This document shows, piece after piece, positions 17,408 to 27,134 of a DNA stretch of 64,000 bases; the first letter of the stretch is position 1; each line of letters begins with the position of its first letter. This stretch comes from JAEKNW01 sp963677815 (GTDB lineage Bacteria > Cloacimonadota > Cloacimonadia > Cloacimonadales > JAFGVF01): positions 992,001 through 1,056,000 of the forward strand of contig OY782499.1 of the NCBI GenBank assembly GCA_963677815.1. The letters are read 5' to 3'. The notes below the pieces were generated by a model. That model was given only the letters and a program-made list of their open reading frames with translations. It searched no databases and was not told the origin of the DNA. A program made the position numbers and the translations under genes.

Positions 17408-19306
17408 ATGTGTAAAACAAATATTTATCTAGTAATATTATTAAGTCTGTTGCTTGCTATTTCTTGTGAAAATCAAAATGTTACCAACCCCAGTGAATCA
17501 GATGATTATTTGCTTGCTCCATCCGATTTTACTCTTGAACAGATAGCTGTTAACCAATGCAAGTTAGTCTGGAAGGATAATTCTCAAGGTGAAGAAGGTT
17601 TTATAATATCACGTAAAAAAGATGATGAGGATTGGGTCGAAGAATATACTACTCTTGAAGAGAATAGTGAAGAGTTTATTGATGATATCCTACCTTACTC
17701 AACTTATAGATATAAAATAACTGTTTTTGTTAATGATTATTACTCTCCACAAATCGAGAATTCACTAACTGGAGTTTTTCCGGGTCCAGTAGGTTTACAA
17801 GTTACTCAACTATCAGCGTCCTCTTATAAATTAACTTGGGAAGATATTAGTAATGGGGAAGAGGGGTATAGAATCTCATGCAAGTGTGATAATGGTGAAT
17901 GGGTGGAAGAATATGCCCTTTTGGAAGAGAATAGTGAAGAGTATATTGCAGATAACATTCTGATTGATGCTAGTTATTTTTTTCGTGTCTCAGCATATTT
18001 TCAAAACACTACTTCAAACTATAATGAAATAGGAATTAATTCAATCTTTCCTGCACCTAGCAGTTTATTAATTAATCAATTGTCAGGTATATCCTGCAAG
18101 TTAACTTGGAATGATAATAACGATTGGGAAGCGGGATATAAAATATCTAGAAAGAGTGGAGATGAAGATTGGGTAGAAAATTTTGCTGTTATAGACGCTA
18201 ATAGTGAAGAGTATATTGATGAATCAATGCTACCTACAGGAGATTACTATTATAGGGTAAGAGCTTATTCTGAGCAAATAGAATCTGACTATATTGAAAA
18301 GGATATCAGATTTAGGCTTATATCTCCAAGCAATTTAGAATTAACTAAAGAACCTGGCACAAGCCTAAAACTTACTTGGCAGGATAACTATCAATGGGAG
18401 GATGGATACAAGATTTCTAGAAAGAGAGATGATGAGGATTGGGTGGAAGATTATGCTATCTTAACAGCTGAAAGCGAAGAATTTGTAGATAATTCCTTTG
18501 ATTGGTACTTACCTCATACTTATCGGGTTTCTGCTTTTGTGCAAGGTTTTCAAGGTGATTATATAGAGAGTGAAATGATTAATTTAGCTGAAAATATGGT
18601 TCTTGTTCCTGGAGGAACTTATATCATGGGAGATATAAATGGTACATCACTAGAGGACTCACAGCCAACTCATGAGGTGACTATAAACTCATTCTTAATA
18701 GGAAAGTATGAAGTAACTCAAGAGGAATATCTTTCCGTGATGGGAAATAATCCTAGCTATTTTTCAGGACTTGACCATCCTGTAGAGATGGTTACTTGGT
18801 TTAATGCAGTTGAATACTGTAATGCAAGAAGTATTCAAGAAGGTTTAACTCCTTGTTATAATACTTCAGATTGGACCTGTGATTTCTCTGCTGATGGATA
18901 TCGGTTACCTACTGAAGCAGAATGGGAATATGCAGCTAGGGGAGCAAGTAATGAACCAGATTATATCTACTCTGGTTCAGATAATCCATTGTTTGTTGCT
19001 TGGTATGAAGCTAATAGCTTCTATCCTAATATTGGTACTAAACCAGTTGGCTTAAGAAATCCTAATAGTTTAGGAACTCATGACATGTCTGGTAATGTTT
19101 ATGAATGGTGTTATGATTGGTATGAAAGTTATAGCCAAGATTCACAAACCAACCCAAGTGGTCCTAGCTCTGGCACTTTTAGAGTTAACCGTGGAGGAGC
19201 TTGGAGATTTAGAGATGACTCTTGTGAGGTCGTTGGACGAGGATCATATCCCCCAACATATAGTTACAACTATTTAGGATTTCGTTATGCACGTAGCATT
19301 GAGTAG
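17408..19306 (+). CDS. Lipoprotein with four fibronectin-like repeats and an FGE-fold domain
   Basis: 632 aa. A signal peptide ends in the lipobox LAISC (Cys at ~20), so the protein is a lipoprotein. Four repeats of about 90 residues follow, each containing a version of L.W.D...EGY.ISRK..DEDWVE. From about residue 398 (NMVLVPGGTYIMGD) to the end is a formylglycine-generating-enzyme/sulfatase-modifying-factor fold, with GYRLPTEAEWEYAARG, DMSGNVYEWCYDWY and a final YNYLGFRYARS. In the RGGAW segment only the distal Cys (DDSC) is kept; the active-site partner Cys of true FGE is replaced, so catalysis is doubtful. The start has AAAGGA upstream. Same architecture type as 57853-60660. Confidence 0.88.
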   Translation: MCKTNIYLVILLSLLLAISCENQNVTNPSESDDYLLAPSDFTLEQIAVNQCKLVWKDNSQGEEGFIISRKKDDEDWVEEYTTLEENSEEFIDDILPYSTYRYKITVFVNDYYSPQIENSLTGVFPGPVGLQVTQLSASSYKLTWEDISNGEEGYRISCKCDNGEWVEEYALLEENSEEYIADNILIDASYFFRVSAYFQNTTSNYNEIGINSIFPAPSSLLINQLSGISCKLTWNDNNDWEAGYKISRKSGDEDWVENFAVIDANSEEYIDESMLPTGDYYYRVRAYSEQIESDYIEKDIRFRLISPSNLELTKEPGTSLKLTWQDNYQWEDGYKISRKRDDEDWVEDYAILTAESEEFVDNSFDWYLPHTYRVSAFVQGFQGDYIESEMINLAENMVLVPGGTYIMGDINGTSLEDSQPTHEVTINSFLIGKYEVTQEEYLSVMGNNPSYFSGLDHPVEMVTWFNAVEYCNARSIQEGLTPCYNTSDWTCDFSADGYRLPTEAEWEYAARGASNEPDYIYSGSDNPLFVAWYEANSFYPNIGTKPVGLRNPNSLGTHDMSGNVYEWCYDWYESYSQDSQTNPSGPSSGTFRVNRGGAWRFRDDSCEVVGRGSYPPTYSYNYLGFRYARSIE

Positions 19307-19459
19307 TTTTTTAGTATGGAGTGGCTCCATATTGTTTCCCTAACAAACTCTGAAAGCCTGTTGGTCTGCTGTAAGATACCGGAGCCCATAGTTTTTATTA
19401 AAGCCTTTCAGGATTACCATTTTTAGTTGCGTCAAAACCCAGGGTTGCATCTTGCTCCA

Positions 19460-19624
19460 GTCAATAGTTTTTTCTTCCACCAGCTCCAGAGGAGCGAAAT
19501 CTCTGGAGCTATGAGGAATTAAATCTTCTTGAAACTCCATTATGTTTAGCTCCCACTCTACTTTGAAGAGAGCCTAAAATATCTAGTGCGAAATAATGCT
19601 AAATAATTTCCACAAGACTTGAGC
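19460..19624. repeat. REP hairpin and right-end remnant of the 468-bp element
   Basis: GCTCCAGAG (19483-19491) pairs with CTCTGGAGC (19501-19509). From about 19573 to 19624 the sequence resembles the right end of the 468-bp element (ATCTAGTGC...AATAATGC...ATTTCCACNAGACTTGAGCC) but with a small deletion. The remnant ends exactly at the stop codon of the next gene. No gene is seen between 19307 and 19624. Confidence 0.55.
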
Positions 19625-20764
19625 CTACAAAACAAACTTAGCAAAGCTACTGGTAACAGGTCCTGTGCGGATACTCTTTTTCCATTCAGCTTTAATTCTA
19701 ATAGCATCAATAAGTTTTTGATCTCCTGCTAAAACAAAAGCTTGGCAGTTTGTACACTTGTCTCTAAAGAAATTACCGATATCTTTGTATAATTCTAAGA
19801 GGGTATTTTGGTCATCGTATTTGTTACCATAAGGTGGATTAATGATGATAGTACAATCTTGAACAAATTTAATATCTTTAAAATTTCTGTTTTCTATGAT
19901 AACACGTTCTCCATAAGGAAGGTTAGCAATATTTTCTTTACTTGCTACTACAGAAGTAGGGGATATGTCATTACCAAAAATCAGATGTTTAGGAAGTTCT
20001 TTTTTATTCTTTTCAATTTCATCTTTAACTTCTTTCCATAATTTAGCATCGAAGTTTGGAAGTCGTTTGAGATTATTATTATTCTTGAGTAAATCATTAG
20101 GAAGCTGGCAGTAATGTAAGATAGCTTCTCCTAAAATGGTTCCAGCTCCACACATAAAGTCTAGTAATTTATTTGAACCATCCCAGCCGCTTTCTCTGAC
20201 TAAGGCACTGGCGATAGTTTCTTGGATAGAAGATTTTACAGACTGTTTTTTATAACCACGTTTATGCATAGAAGACCCAGTAAGGTCTAAGCTTATAGTC
20301 GCTTTATTATTATCAATATGAAGATTGAAAAGGATATCAGGGTTTTTAAGGTCAAAATTTGGACGTTTATCATTTTTTAGAATAAACTGATTACAGATAG
20401 CATCCTTCATTACTTGGCTAGCATAGAGGGAGTTGGTTATGATAGAATCTTTGATATTAGAGATTATACCGAAAGATTCATCAACCTTGAAGAGCTGAGA
20501 CCAATGAATATCTTTATAGCAGAGAATACCTAGATATTTAGTGGAATAGCAGTCAAATTTGACTAATGGGGCAAGGATTCTTTGGCTTGTTTTAGCCATA
20601 AGAATTATTTTATAAAGAGATTTATTTGTAGCAGAGAAGTAACATCCTCCCGAAGTAATTTCAATATTACTAGCACCTAGTTGGGCTAGCTCTTTTTTAG
20701 CAATTAGTTCAAGAGATCCTGTTATCTGGGCAAAATATCTATTATCTTTTCTATATTCAAACAT
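19625..20764 (-). CDS. THUMP-domain class I SAM-dependent RNA methyltransferase (UPF0020 type)
   Basis: 379 aa. The N-terminal ~150 residues are a ferredoxin-like/THUMP RNA-binding region (ITGSLELIAKKELAQLGA). The C-terminal half is a Rossmann methyltransferase, with LLDFMCGAGTILGEA as the SAM-binding loop and INPPYGNKYDD as the NPPY motif of N-methyltransferases. Family members (RlmL N-terminal half, YpsC/Trm14-like) make m2G in rRNA or tRNA; the exact target cannot be fixed. It lies 12 bp downstream of the Dus gene. Confidence 0.88.
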   Translation of the reverse strand: MFEYRKDNRYFAQITGSLELIAKKELAQLGASNIEITSGGCYFSATNKSLYKIILMAKTSQRILAPLVKFDCYSTKYLGILCYKDIHWSQLFKVDESFGIISNIKDSIITNSLYASQVMKDAICNQFILKNDKRPNFDLKNPDILFNLHIDNNKATISLDLTGSSMHKRGYKKQSVKSSIQETIASALVRESGWDGSNKLLDFMCGAGTILGEAILHYCQLPNDLLKNNNNLKRLPNFDAKLWKEVKDEIEKNKKELPKHLIFGNDISPTSVVASKENIANLPYGERVIIENRNFKDIKFVQDCTIIINPPYGNKYDDQNTLLELYKDIGNFFRDKCTNCQAFVLAGDQKLIDAIRIKAEWKKSIRTGPVTSSFAKFVL

Positions 20765-20776
20765 TATTATTCCTTA

Positions 20777-21715
20777 TTATAAGTTATTATTTTCAAGTTG
20801 TTTAGTTGCTTCTTCAAAGAATTTCTTCTTATTGAGTTCTGGTAACAGTTTCGCTAAGATTTCTGACTTATTCTCAAAAGATGAAGCTAAATATTTCCAA
20901 ATATTCTTCATTCTTCCTAATACATAAAAATCATTATCAGAATAATTTTCAAAAGTCTCAAAAAGTTCCCTATGCCAATTTAGTAGTTTACTTTTACAGA
21001 TAATGGAATCTTTTCCACCTTTAATATACCAGGAGAGGTAAGGATTCATCAAGATACCTCGGCCTAGCATCCAGCTATCAATAGTAGGGAATCTGGCTTG
21101 AAGCTTCTTAAAGTCATCAATGGAGAAAATATCACCACTATAAGTAATTGGGTGCTTTAACTCTGTGATAGCATCCGCTATAACGTCAAGATTTACATTA
21201 TCTTCGTACATTTGCCCAGCTGTTCTTGGATGTATTATGACATTTTTGATGGGGTATCTATTTAGAGTTGCAATTAAGTGTTGAAATTCTGAGTGATGAT
21301 AACGACCTGCTCTGAACTTGACTGATAAAGCTTGCTTGTCAAGATTTGAGCAGATATTATTTAAAATTCTATCAATTTGAGAAGGGAAGTTAAGAAGAGC
21401 TGAACCCCGACCTTTGTTCATAATAACTTTAGCAGGACATGCTAAATTTAGATTGATTTCATTGTAGCCCCAATAATAGAGAAAGTCACTGGCTTTAAGA
21501 AATGAATCCTGGTTATGATTAAGAAGCTGAGGAATAACTCTCATTCTTTGGTCAACAGGATGTAAGTCGGTAAATGACTTTTTTGATATTTTGCTATCAT
21601 CCGATAAGCTTATAAAGGGGGCGATAGCATAATCAAAATAAGGAAAATACTTCTGATAAACATTTCTAAAGTACTTATCTGTTATAGCTAACAAGGGAGC
21701 CATTACTAAGTCCAT
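20777..21715 (-). CDS. tRNA-dihydrouridine synthase family protein
   Basis: 312 aa FMN-dependent enzyme reducing uridine to dihydrouridine in tRNA. It starts LVMAPLLAITDKYFR, the family's MAPM-like strand, and has NLNLACPAKVIMNKGRGSAL containing the catalytic Cys and the following Lys/Arg loop, VIIHPRTAGQMYE with the FMN-binding His, and MLGRGILMNPYL near the phosphate site. GAGAG precedes the ATG. It forms a two-gene RNA-modification unit with the methyltransferase downstream. Confidence 0.9.
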   Translation of the reverse strand: MDLVMAPLLAITDKYFRNVYQKYFPYFDYAIAPFISLSDDSKISKKSFTDLHPVDQRMRVIPQLLNHNQDSFLKASDFLYYWGYNEINLNLACPAKVIMNKGRGSALLNFPSQIDRILNNICSNLDKQALSVKFRAGRYHHSEFQHLIATLNRYPIKNVIIHPRTAGQMYEDNVNLDVIADAITELKHPITYSGDIFSIDDFKKLQARFPTIDSWMLGRGILMNPYLSWYIKGGKDSIICKSKLLNWHRELFETFENYSDNDFYVLGRMKNIWKYLASSFENKSEILAKLLPELNKKKFFEEATKQLENNNL

Positions 21716-21845
21716 TTTCTCTCCAATCTCATAGAATAATTACTAAAACCCATTTAAATTAATAATTGTTTTTCGTTAAGTTATTTTTTTTAATTATCCA
21801 AAATATTTAACAAAATAGAAGTATTATTAGTATAAGTAAACAAGT

Positions 21846-22619
21846 TTATTTAGTATTTTTTAATTCATTTAACTTATCATTAGGAATATAGATTTCAATA
21901 ATTCCAGATGAATAAGGGGCAATTGAATATTGAGGGAAAGTAAGAAGTATACCGTCTTTGGCAAAATTCCATATTTTTAAAAGGTTTGGATTAGCCTGAA
22001 CTTTTTCATCAAAAATAGGGATTTGATTTTTCTGACAGTAGTCAGTGCAGTAATTAGCTAATGTATCCAGATTTAGATTCTTTACTTTGTCAGTTAAAGC
22101 GTAAGTTTTAAAATTTACTAGGTCGAAGTTAAAGTTTTTTACAGAGGTATTCCCATGAGCACCACCAGTAAACTCATAGTTGAGAAGTTTGAGAGAAAGC
22201 TCGGTTTGTGATTGAAAAACAATTTCAAAATACCAGTCCTGAATATAAGGAAAATCTTGATAAAATTGGTCCTTAACTAAGTCTCTATTGTAAAAAGCAT
22301 CTATAAATAATTTAATTTTCGTAGATCTATAGTCAGAAATAGTTTTAATGACAAACTGCTGTTGGGCTTCAGTCATTAGAGGGAATTGGATAGTTTCAAC
22401 TTTGATAGTATCTTGAGAATTAACTTTGATAAAGTCATCTAGAATTATCACTTGTTTAGGAACAGTTATTGGCTTTGCTTTCAAGGTTTGTATATTTGGA
22501 CTAGTTTTGATAGCCGATTGATCGGATTTATTTAGATTTTGTTCATTCATAGCAAAGACATTTATGAATAGGACTAGAAAAATAAGCGTTACAAGAGAAA
22601 TTTTCTTTTTAAAGTACAT
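21846..22619 (-). CDS. Secreted DUF3298-type protein (RsiV-like domain)
   Basis: 257 aa. A signal peptide covers residues 1-23 (KKKISLVTLIFLVLFINVFA). The C-terminal ~150 residues match the DUF3298/DUF4163 pattern, including YEFTGGAHGNTSVKNFNFDL and a C-terminal IAPYSSGIIEIYIPNDKL. In some bacteria this domain occurs in anti-sigma factor RsiV, where it binds lysozyme; no sigma-binding region is present here. Its role is unknown. AAAGGAG lies 8 bp before the ATG. Confidence 0.75.
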   Translation of the reverse strand: MYFKKKISLVTLIFLVLFINVFAMNEQNLNKSDQSAIKTSPNIQTLKAKPITVPKQVIILDDFIKVNSQDTIKVETIQFPLMTEAQQQFVIKTISDYRSTKIKLFIDAFYNRDLVKDQFYQDFPYIQDWYFEIVFQSQTELSLKLLNYEFTGGAHGNTSVKNFNFDLVNFKTYALTDKVKNLNLDTLANYCTDYCQKNQIPIFDEKVQANPNLLKIWNFAKDGILLTFPQYSIAPYSSGIIEIYIPNDKLNELKNTK

Positions 22620-22685
22620 AATGATACTCCTTTATAAGTTAATAATAATTAATTTGTAAAAATAATCAAATAAAATAATAAATTA

Positions 22686-23441
22686 CTAGAATTTTATTTT
22701 TGAATAGTAATCTGAGACTTCTTCAGTGGATTTAATACAAGCAGTCTTGATATCTCCTAAGAGCAGAAAGTTACATGCTAGAGCAGTAGAGAAGTAACAT
22801 CCTGTTCCATGAGAATAAGTCAAGAATTTCTTAGCTTTGGTAAATTCAGTTATATCATTTTTAGTGACTAGATATTCTTTGATTTTATTATCTTGCTTAT
22901 CAATGAAATGCCCCCCCTTAATATAGACATTACAGGATGTTTTTTTCACAAGATAACTAGCAGCATCAAGAGCTTCTTGGTAAGTAGATATTTTCTGGTT
23001 AGTTAATAGTTCTAGCTCATGTTTATTAGGAGTCACTAAGTTTGCACAAGTAAGTAATTCTAGATATACATCAATATCTTCTTTGTTTAGGAATGACTTA
23101 CCTTTTGTTGGAGCAATAACTGGGTCAATAACAACAGGAAATTGAGGGTAGTCTTTAAGCAAATCAATAACTAATTGTGCTATTGGAAGAGAACAAAGAG
23201 CTCCAATTTTAATAATCCCAAGAGGAAAAGATTTCACGTTCTTATAAAACTGTTCTTGAATTAAGTCTAAAGGAAGAGGGTAAATCTTATCTAATCCTTC
23301 AAAATTCTGAACAGTAATACCTGTAAGCACGGAAAGTCCCCAGAAGGATAAGCTCTCTGCCACTTTTAGATCTTGTTGAATACCCGCACCACCAGAGTTG
23401 TCTGAGGCCGCAATAGTCATAAAAAATCTTTTATCATACAT
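22686..23441 (-). CDS. thiD: Hydroxymethylpyrimidine/phosphomethylpyrimidine kinase
   Basis: 251 aa ribokinase-fold enzyme that phosphorylates HMP and HMP-P for thiamin pyrophosphate synthesis. The N-terminus TIAASDNSGGAGIQQDLK is the family signature for pyrimidine binding; SHGTGCYFSTALA near residue 210 carries the anion hole and catalytic region. A strong GAGGAGG site lies inside the end of truA, and the gene overlaps truA by 8 bp. No other thiamin gene is in the window, so it may serve salvage. Confidence 0.93.
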   Translation of the reverse strand: MYDKRFFMTIAASDNSGGAGIQQDLKVAESLSFWGLSVLTGITVQNFEGLDKIYPLPLDLIQEQFYKNVKSFPLGIIKIGALCSLPIAQLVIDLLKDYPQFPVVIDPVIAPTKGKSFLNKEDIDVYLELLTCANLVTPNKHELELLTNQKISTYQEALDAASYLVKKTSCNVYIKGGHFIDKQDNKIKEYLVTKNDITEFTKAKKFLTYSHGTGCYFSTALACNFLLLGDIKTACIKSTEEVSDYYSKIKF

Positions 23442-24222
23442 TATAGACCTCCTCTACAGATGATTCAAGGGTAAGCATTTCAAAATTAGGATAAGTAACA
23501 TCATAAAGATAAAGGCCGTTTGGAGGAGAAGTAAAGATAATATTCTGATTACCACTTTTAGCTTCTAAAAGTTCTTTTATCATGGTAGGTGAATAATTAT
23601 TATGAGAAAATGAGACAAGAGTCCCAACTAGTCTTCTTACCATATTATGCAAGAATCTATTAGCTGAAATATAGAAAATTATATCTTGTCCCTCTTCTAC
23701 TAAATCGAAACGACTTAGATTACATACCGTATTGGGTATTTGAGGATTAGGCTTACAAAAAGAAGCAAAATCTTGTTCTCCTAATAGGTAAGGAATAACC
23801 TTCTTCATTTTATCTACATCAAGTATTTGATAAGGAATAAAGCTCTTATAAAGCCTATTAAAAGGGTTTTTACTTCTAGTAAGAATATATTTATATGATC
23901 TTAAGGAAGCAGAAAATCTAGCATGTAATTCTTCAGCTATTCTATGAACTTCAGTAACGCGAATAGAATCAGGTAGTTTTGTTCTTAGAGCCAAGCGAAT
24001 TTGTTCTGCTGACATATTAACCGGAAAGTAAAAGTGAGCGTATTGGCATAGAGCATGAACACCTGTGTCTGTTCTACCAGAGCCTACAATTGAGATTTTA
24101 CTTTTGGCAATTTTAGTAAGAGCCGCTTCAATAACCTCTTGAACCGAAATGCCATTAGGTTGGATTTGCCAACCATGATAACAAGAGCCGTCGTAGGCTA
24201 TTTTGATAAGAAATTTCTGCAT
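23434..24222 (-). CDS. truA: tRNA pseudouridine(38-40) synthase TruA
   Basis: 262 aa enzyme that isomerises uridines 38-40 of the tRNA anticodon stem. KIAYDGSCYHGWQIQPN at the N-terminus and GSGRTDTGVHALCQ, containing the catalytic Asp, are diagnostic; NRFLHNMVRRLVGTL is the conserved C-terminal motif. It overlaps the membrane protein gene upstream by 25 bp and thiD downstream by 8 bp. The stop is TGA followed immediately by TAA. Confidence 0.96.
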   Translation of the reverse strand: MQKFLIKIAYDGSCYHGWQIQPNGISVQEVIEAALTKIAKSKISIVGSGRTDTGVHALCQYAHFYFPVNMSAEQIRLALRTKLPDSIRVTEVHRIAEELHARFSASLRSYKYILTRSKNPFNRLYKSFIPYQILDVDKMKKVIPYLLGEQDFASFCKPNPQIPNTVCNLSRFDLVEEGQDIIFYISANRFLHNMVRRLVGTLVSFSHNNYSPTMIKELLEAKSGNQNIIFTSPPNGLYLYDVTYPNFEMLTLESSVEEVYNV

Positions 24223-24902
24223 AAGGCCTCACAGTTGAAGAAATACATAGTTGCTAAAAGTAAAATTAGTATAATTATAGTAAGATTAGACTTCCAAGCA
24301 AAAGGTCGATAGTTAATAATGCTAAGTTGAGCGTTAGTCTCTTGTCTTGTTTCTGGAATTCTTAGCATTGTATCAAGGAAAACTTGAATAAAGAGATTAA
24401 TAAATGAAGTACGGTGTGGGAAGAGCTTATCATAAGATTCAATGAATTTATGTACAAGTTTTATAGTTGAAATCAAATAGAAATTAAAATAGTGGAAAAA
24501 GTTATCTATTCTTTTTGAAACTTTATTAATTCCAAAGATAAAAGTAGCCCTATAAACATCAGATAGGTAAGAATCCAGACTACTAGTATCTTTCAACCAT
24601 ACAATTAAGAGTAGGTAAGAAATTAATTTCCCCACAAATGTTAGGGATGATTGGATATCGTTGGTAAAGAGAAAATCAAGGACTAGATAAGCTATTAGTA
24701 GGTAAGCTAATTTGGAGAGAATCTTTAACCAAGCATTTCTTATAGAACCCTTTAATAGCAATAATAATAAGCAAAAAGCAGTAATTCCAGAGCTATAAAG
24801 AGATTCTTTGTTGATAACTAGAATAACAAATATAATTAATATTATTTTTATAAATACATTTATTTTATAGGAAAATGTATCTTGAGAAACTATGGTCGGC
24901 AT
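24198..24902 (-). CDS. Polytopic membrane protein, possibly EcfT-like
   Basis: 234 aa with four to five predicted membrane helices: two near residues 14-50, two around 62-105 and one at the C-terminus (NLTIIILILLLATMYFF). The long middle region with VSKRIDNFFHYF and RIPETRQETNAQLS recalls the coupling helices of EcfT/CbiQ transmembrane proteins, but I see no clear signature, and no ECF ATPase or S component is adjacent. The ATG overlaps the stop of the TPR lipoprotein gene (TAATG), so the two are translationally coupled. Confidence 0.6.
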   Translation of the reverse strand: MPTIVSQDTFSYKINVFIKIILIIFVILVINKESLYSSGITAFCLLLLLLKGSIRNAWLKILSKLAYLLIAYLVLDFLFTNDIQSSLTFVGKLISYLLLIVWLKDTSSLDSYLSDVYRATFIFGINKVSKRIDNFFHYFNFYLISTIKLVHKFIESYDKLFPHRTSFINLFIQVFLDTMLRIPETRQETNAQLSIINYRPFAWKSNLTIIILILLLATMYFFNCEALCRNFLSK

Positions 24903-27064
24903 TACTTCCTGATTTCTCCTGAATCTTGGATTGGAGCTTCAAATATAATTATATCCTCTTCTTCTTCTTCTTCAACCTCTTCTTCTTTTTCTTTTTCCTT
25001 TTCTTGCTCTTTATCTTTTACATCTTCTTCCTTTTCTACTTGATTTTCAGCATCAGTTTCTTCGGAACTAGCTTCAATTTCAGGCAAATCAAACTCAAGA
25101 TTCTCAAGTTTATTTATTTTGTTGTTAGAGAAGAATACCCCTACCCAAGAGCTTTGCTCATTAGAAAGGTTATAATTATCTAATAGATCAGAGAAATGCT
25201 TTCTAGCAGAAAGAGTATCCTCTTTAGTATAATAAAGATAGCCAAGAGCCATCTTAGCCTTGATAAGCTCATCAGTATCAAGAGTATCTAGGACTGCCTT
25301 TAACAAGACAATAGTTGTGTCTGGGTCTTCTAACAAATATTTACTTGCTTCTTCATATTTTTCTATAGAAATCTCTTTTTTTCTCGTTGTTAATTTTAAC
25401 TGACCTTTCTTCAAGTAATTTTCTAAGGTGTAAGTATATTTTGAATTAGCATATTCTCTTTGTAGCAAGTCTAAAATATCATAGGCATACTGAGGTTCTT
25501 TATAGGTATCTACATAGAGAAAAGCTTTAACAAAATTAGCAAAAGGAATATACTCTTGGTCAAAAGAAATCAAAACTTCATTGATGTTTTCTAGCCTTGT
25601 GTCGATTGTTAATGAGTCACGTCTAAGTAAATCAGCTTGTGTAGTTAGGGAGTCTAATTCACTTTCTAAGATAAGCATTCTTTCACCTGCTGGGTCATGT
25701 GTCTTGAGAGAATCTGCAAGCAAGGTGTCTGCTAAAGTATTGGTTGTTAGGCTGACCTGTCTCAAACTATCAATATCATTAGTCATAGTAGTAGTAATAT
25801 TTGAAAGAGAATCTAAAGCCATTCCAAGAGAATCAAGCTTAGTAATAAGTGAATCTTTGAGAGATAAGAATTTACTTTTATTTTCAATAATATTATCATA
25901 GACAACTAAAGCAGAATCTGGTAAATTCATAATATCAAGATAATATTCTGCTAATTTAAATTGTTCATCTACTAATTGCTTAGGTTCGAGTTGAGAATTA
26001 TCATCTCTGAAAAGTTGAATTTGACTTGCTACAGAAGATTTAGCCACAGCTGATTCTACAAACTCTGAGGAGGAATCAGCTTTTTTAACATCATTAAAAT
26101 GCTTAATAGCTAATCCTAAACTATCGGTATTGCTAAGATAATAGTTACCTAAAATATAGTTTGTTTGAGCAGAAATAGGGCCTCTTTGATTACCATCTAT
26201 TAGAGAAGTCAGTATTTCAATCCCTTGGTCTTCTTGCTGATTAGCTAATAATATCTGACCTTGAAGCACAGTTATTTTATTTTTCTCATCTCTTCTATAT
26301 TCATCATCAAGTAGCTTATTAACCTGTTTTAGTGAAGTTGAGTAATTACCTAAATGATAATTAGCTAAAGCAATATAATAACGGGCATCATAACGGATTT
26401 CTCTATCATTCTTTTGTTTGATAAATCTTTGCAAAGAAGTAATAGTCTCTTCATAATTCTCTTCAGCAAAATAGTTTAATCCAATGTAATAAGAAGCTTG
26501 TTTGTATTGAGGACTTGATTTATGTTCATCAATAATCTTATTTAGGTAGAATCGGGCTCGTTCAAATTCCTTGTCTTCTGTATAAAAATCAGCAATTTTA
26601 AGAAGTACTTTTGCTTCATCTTGAGGGCTTTTAGGAGATAGAATTTCAGCTTCTAAGAGGGAATAAGCCTTATCAATTCTAGTTAAATCACGATGAGTTT
26701 GTGCTTTTAAGATGATTGCATCGGTGTAAAATTCACTGTTGGGAAAGAATTGAATCAACTTGTCGCACTGTTCAAAGACTTGTTTAGTTGAACCACCTTT
26801 CTTATAAAAGCTAAGTGCCATAAGATATATTGCATCATCAACATATTTACTATTAGGATAAAATTCAAGTAATGAAGCACATTTCTTGATAACATCATTA
26901 TATTGTTGTTGAGCTGATCTGCTAGCTCTACCACTAGCTTCTAATTCTTGGGAAGAAGCATCCTCAAAGAGTTTTTTTGCATTATAAAAAGTGTTGTAGT
27001 AGGCACATGAGCCAAGAAGAAGTGATACAATTACAAGTGCTGATAGAATGAAGACTTTCTTCAT
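24902..27064 (-). CDS. TPR-repeat lipoprotein with acidic tail
   Basis: 720 aa. The lipobox LLGSC (Cys ~20) is followed by AYYNTFYNAKKLFEDA, a start seen in TPR lipoproteins of FCB-group bacteria. Multiple TPR-like helical pairs run from about residue 45 to 400 (YPNSKYVDDAIYLMALSFY, FPNSEFYTDAIILKAQ and so on), then a coiled-coil segment rich in Asp-Ser-Leu repeats (about 400-510), further TPRs, and a highly acidic Glu/Lys tail ending EEDIIIFEAPIQD. It probably acts as an outer-membrane assembly or scaffold protein facing the periplasm (inference). First gene of the set leading to truA and thiD. Confidence 0.8.
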   Translation of the reverse strand: MKKVFILSALVIVSLLLGSCAYYNTFYNAKKLFEDASSQELEASGRASRSAQQQYNDVIKKCASLLEFYPNSKYVDDAIYLMALSFYKKGGSTKQVFEQCDKLIQFFPNSEFYTDAIILKAQTHRDLTRIDKAYSLLEAEILSPKSPQDEAKVLLKIADFYTEDKEFERARFYLNKIIDEHKSSPQYKQASYYIGLNYFAEENYEETITSLQRFIKQKNDREIRYDARYYIALANYHLGNYSTSLKQVNKLLDDEYRRDEKNKITVLQGQILLANQQEDQGIEILTSLIDGNQRGPISAQTNYILGNYYLSNTDSLGLAIKHFNDVKKADSSSEFVESAVAKSSVASQIQLFRDDNSQLEPKQLVDEQFKLAEYYLDIMNLPDSALVVYDNIIENKSKFLSLKDSLITKLDSLGMALDSLSNITTTMTNDIDSLRQVSLTTNTLADTLLADSLKTHDPAGERMLILESELDSLTTQADLLRRDSLTIDTRLENINEVLISFDQEYIPFANFVKAFLYVDTYKEPQYAYDILDLLQREYANSKYTYTLENYLKKGQLKLTTRKKEISIEKYEEASKYLLEDPDTTIVLLKAVLDTLDTDELIKAKMALGYLYYTKEDTLSARKHFSDLLDNYNLSNEQSSWVGVFFSNNKINKLENLEFDLPEIEASSEETDAENQVEKEEDVKDKEQEKEKEKEEEVEEEEEEDIIIFEAPIQDSGEIRK

Positions 27065-27134
27065 GAGTTCTCCTAAATAAAAGGCAGTTTGTAAGGAAAG
27101 AGGTTGGTAAGCAAAAGCTTACCAACCAGTTTGT

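Noticed and set aside
17408..19306. Formylglycine-generating enzyme with sulfatase partner
   Set aside because: The first active-site cysteine is absent and no sulfatase gene is in the window.
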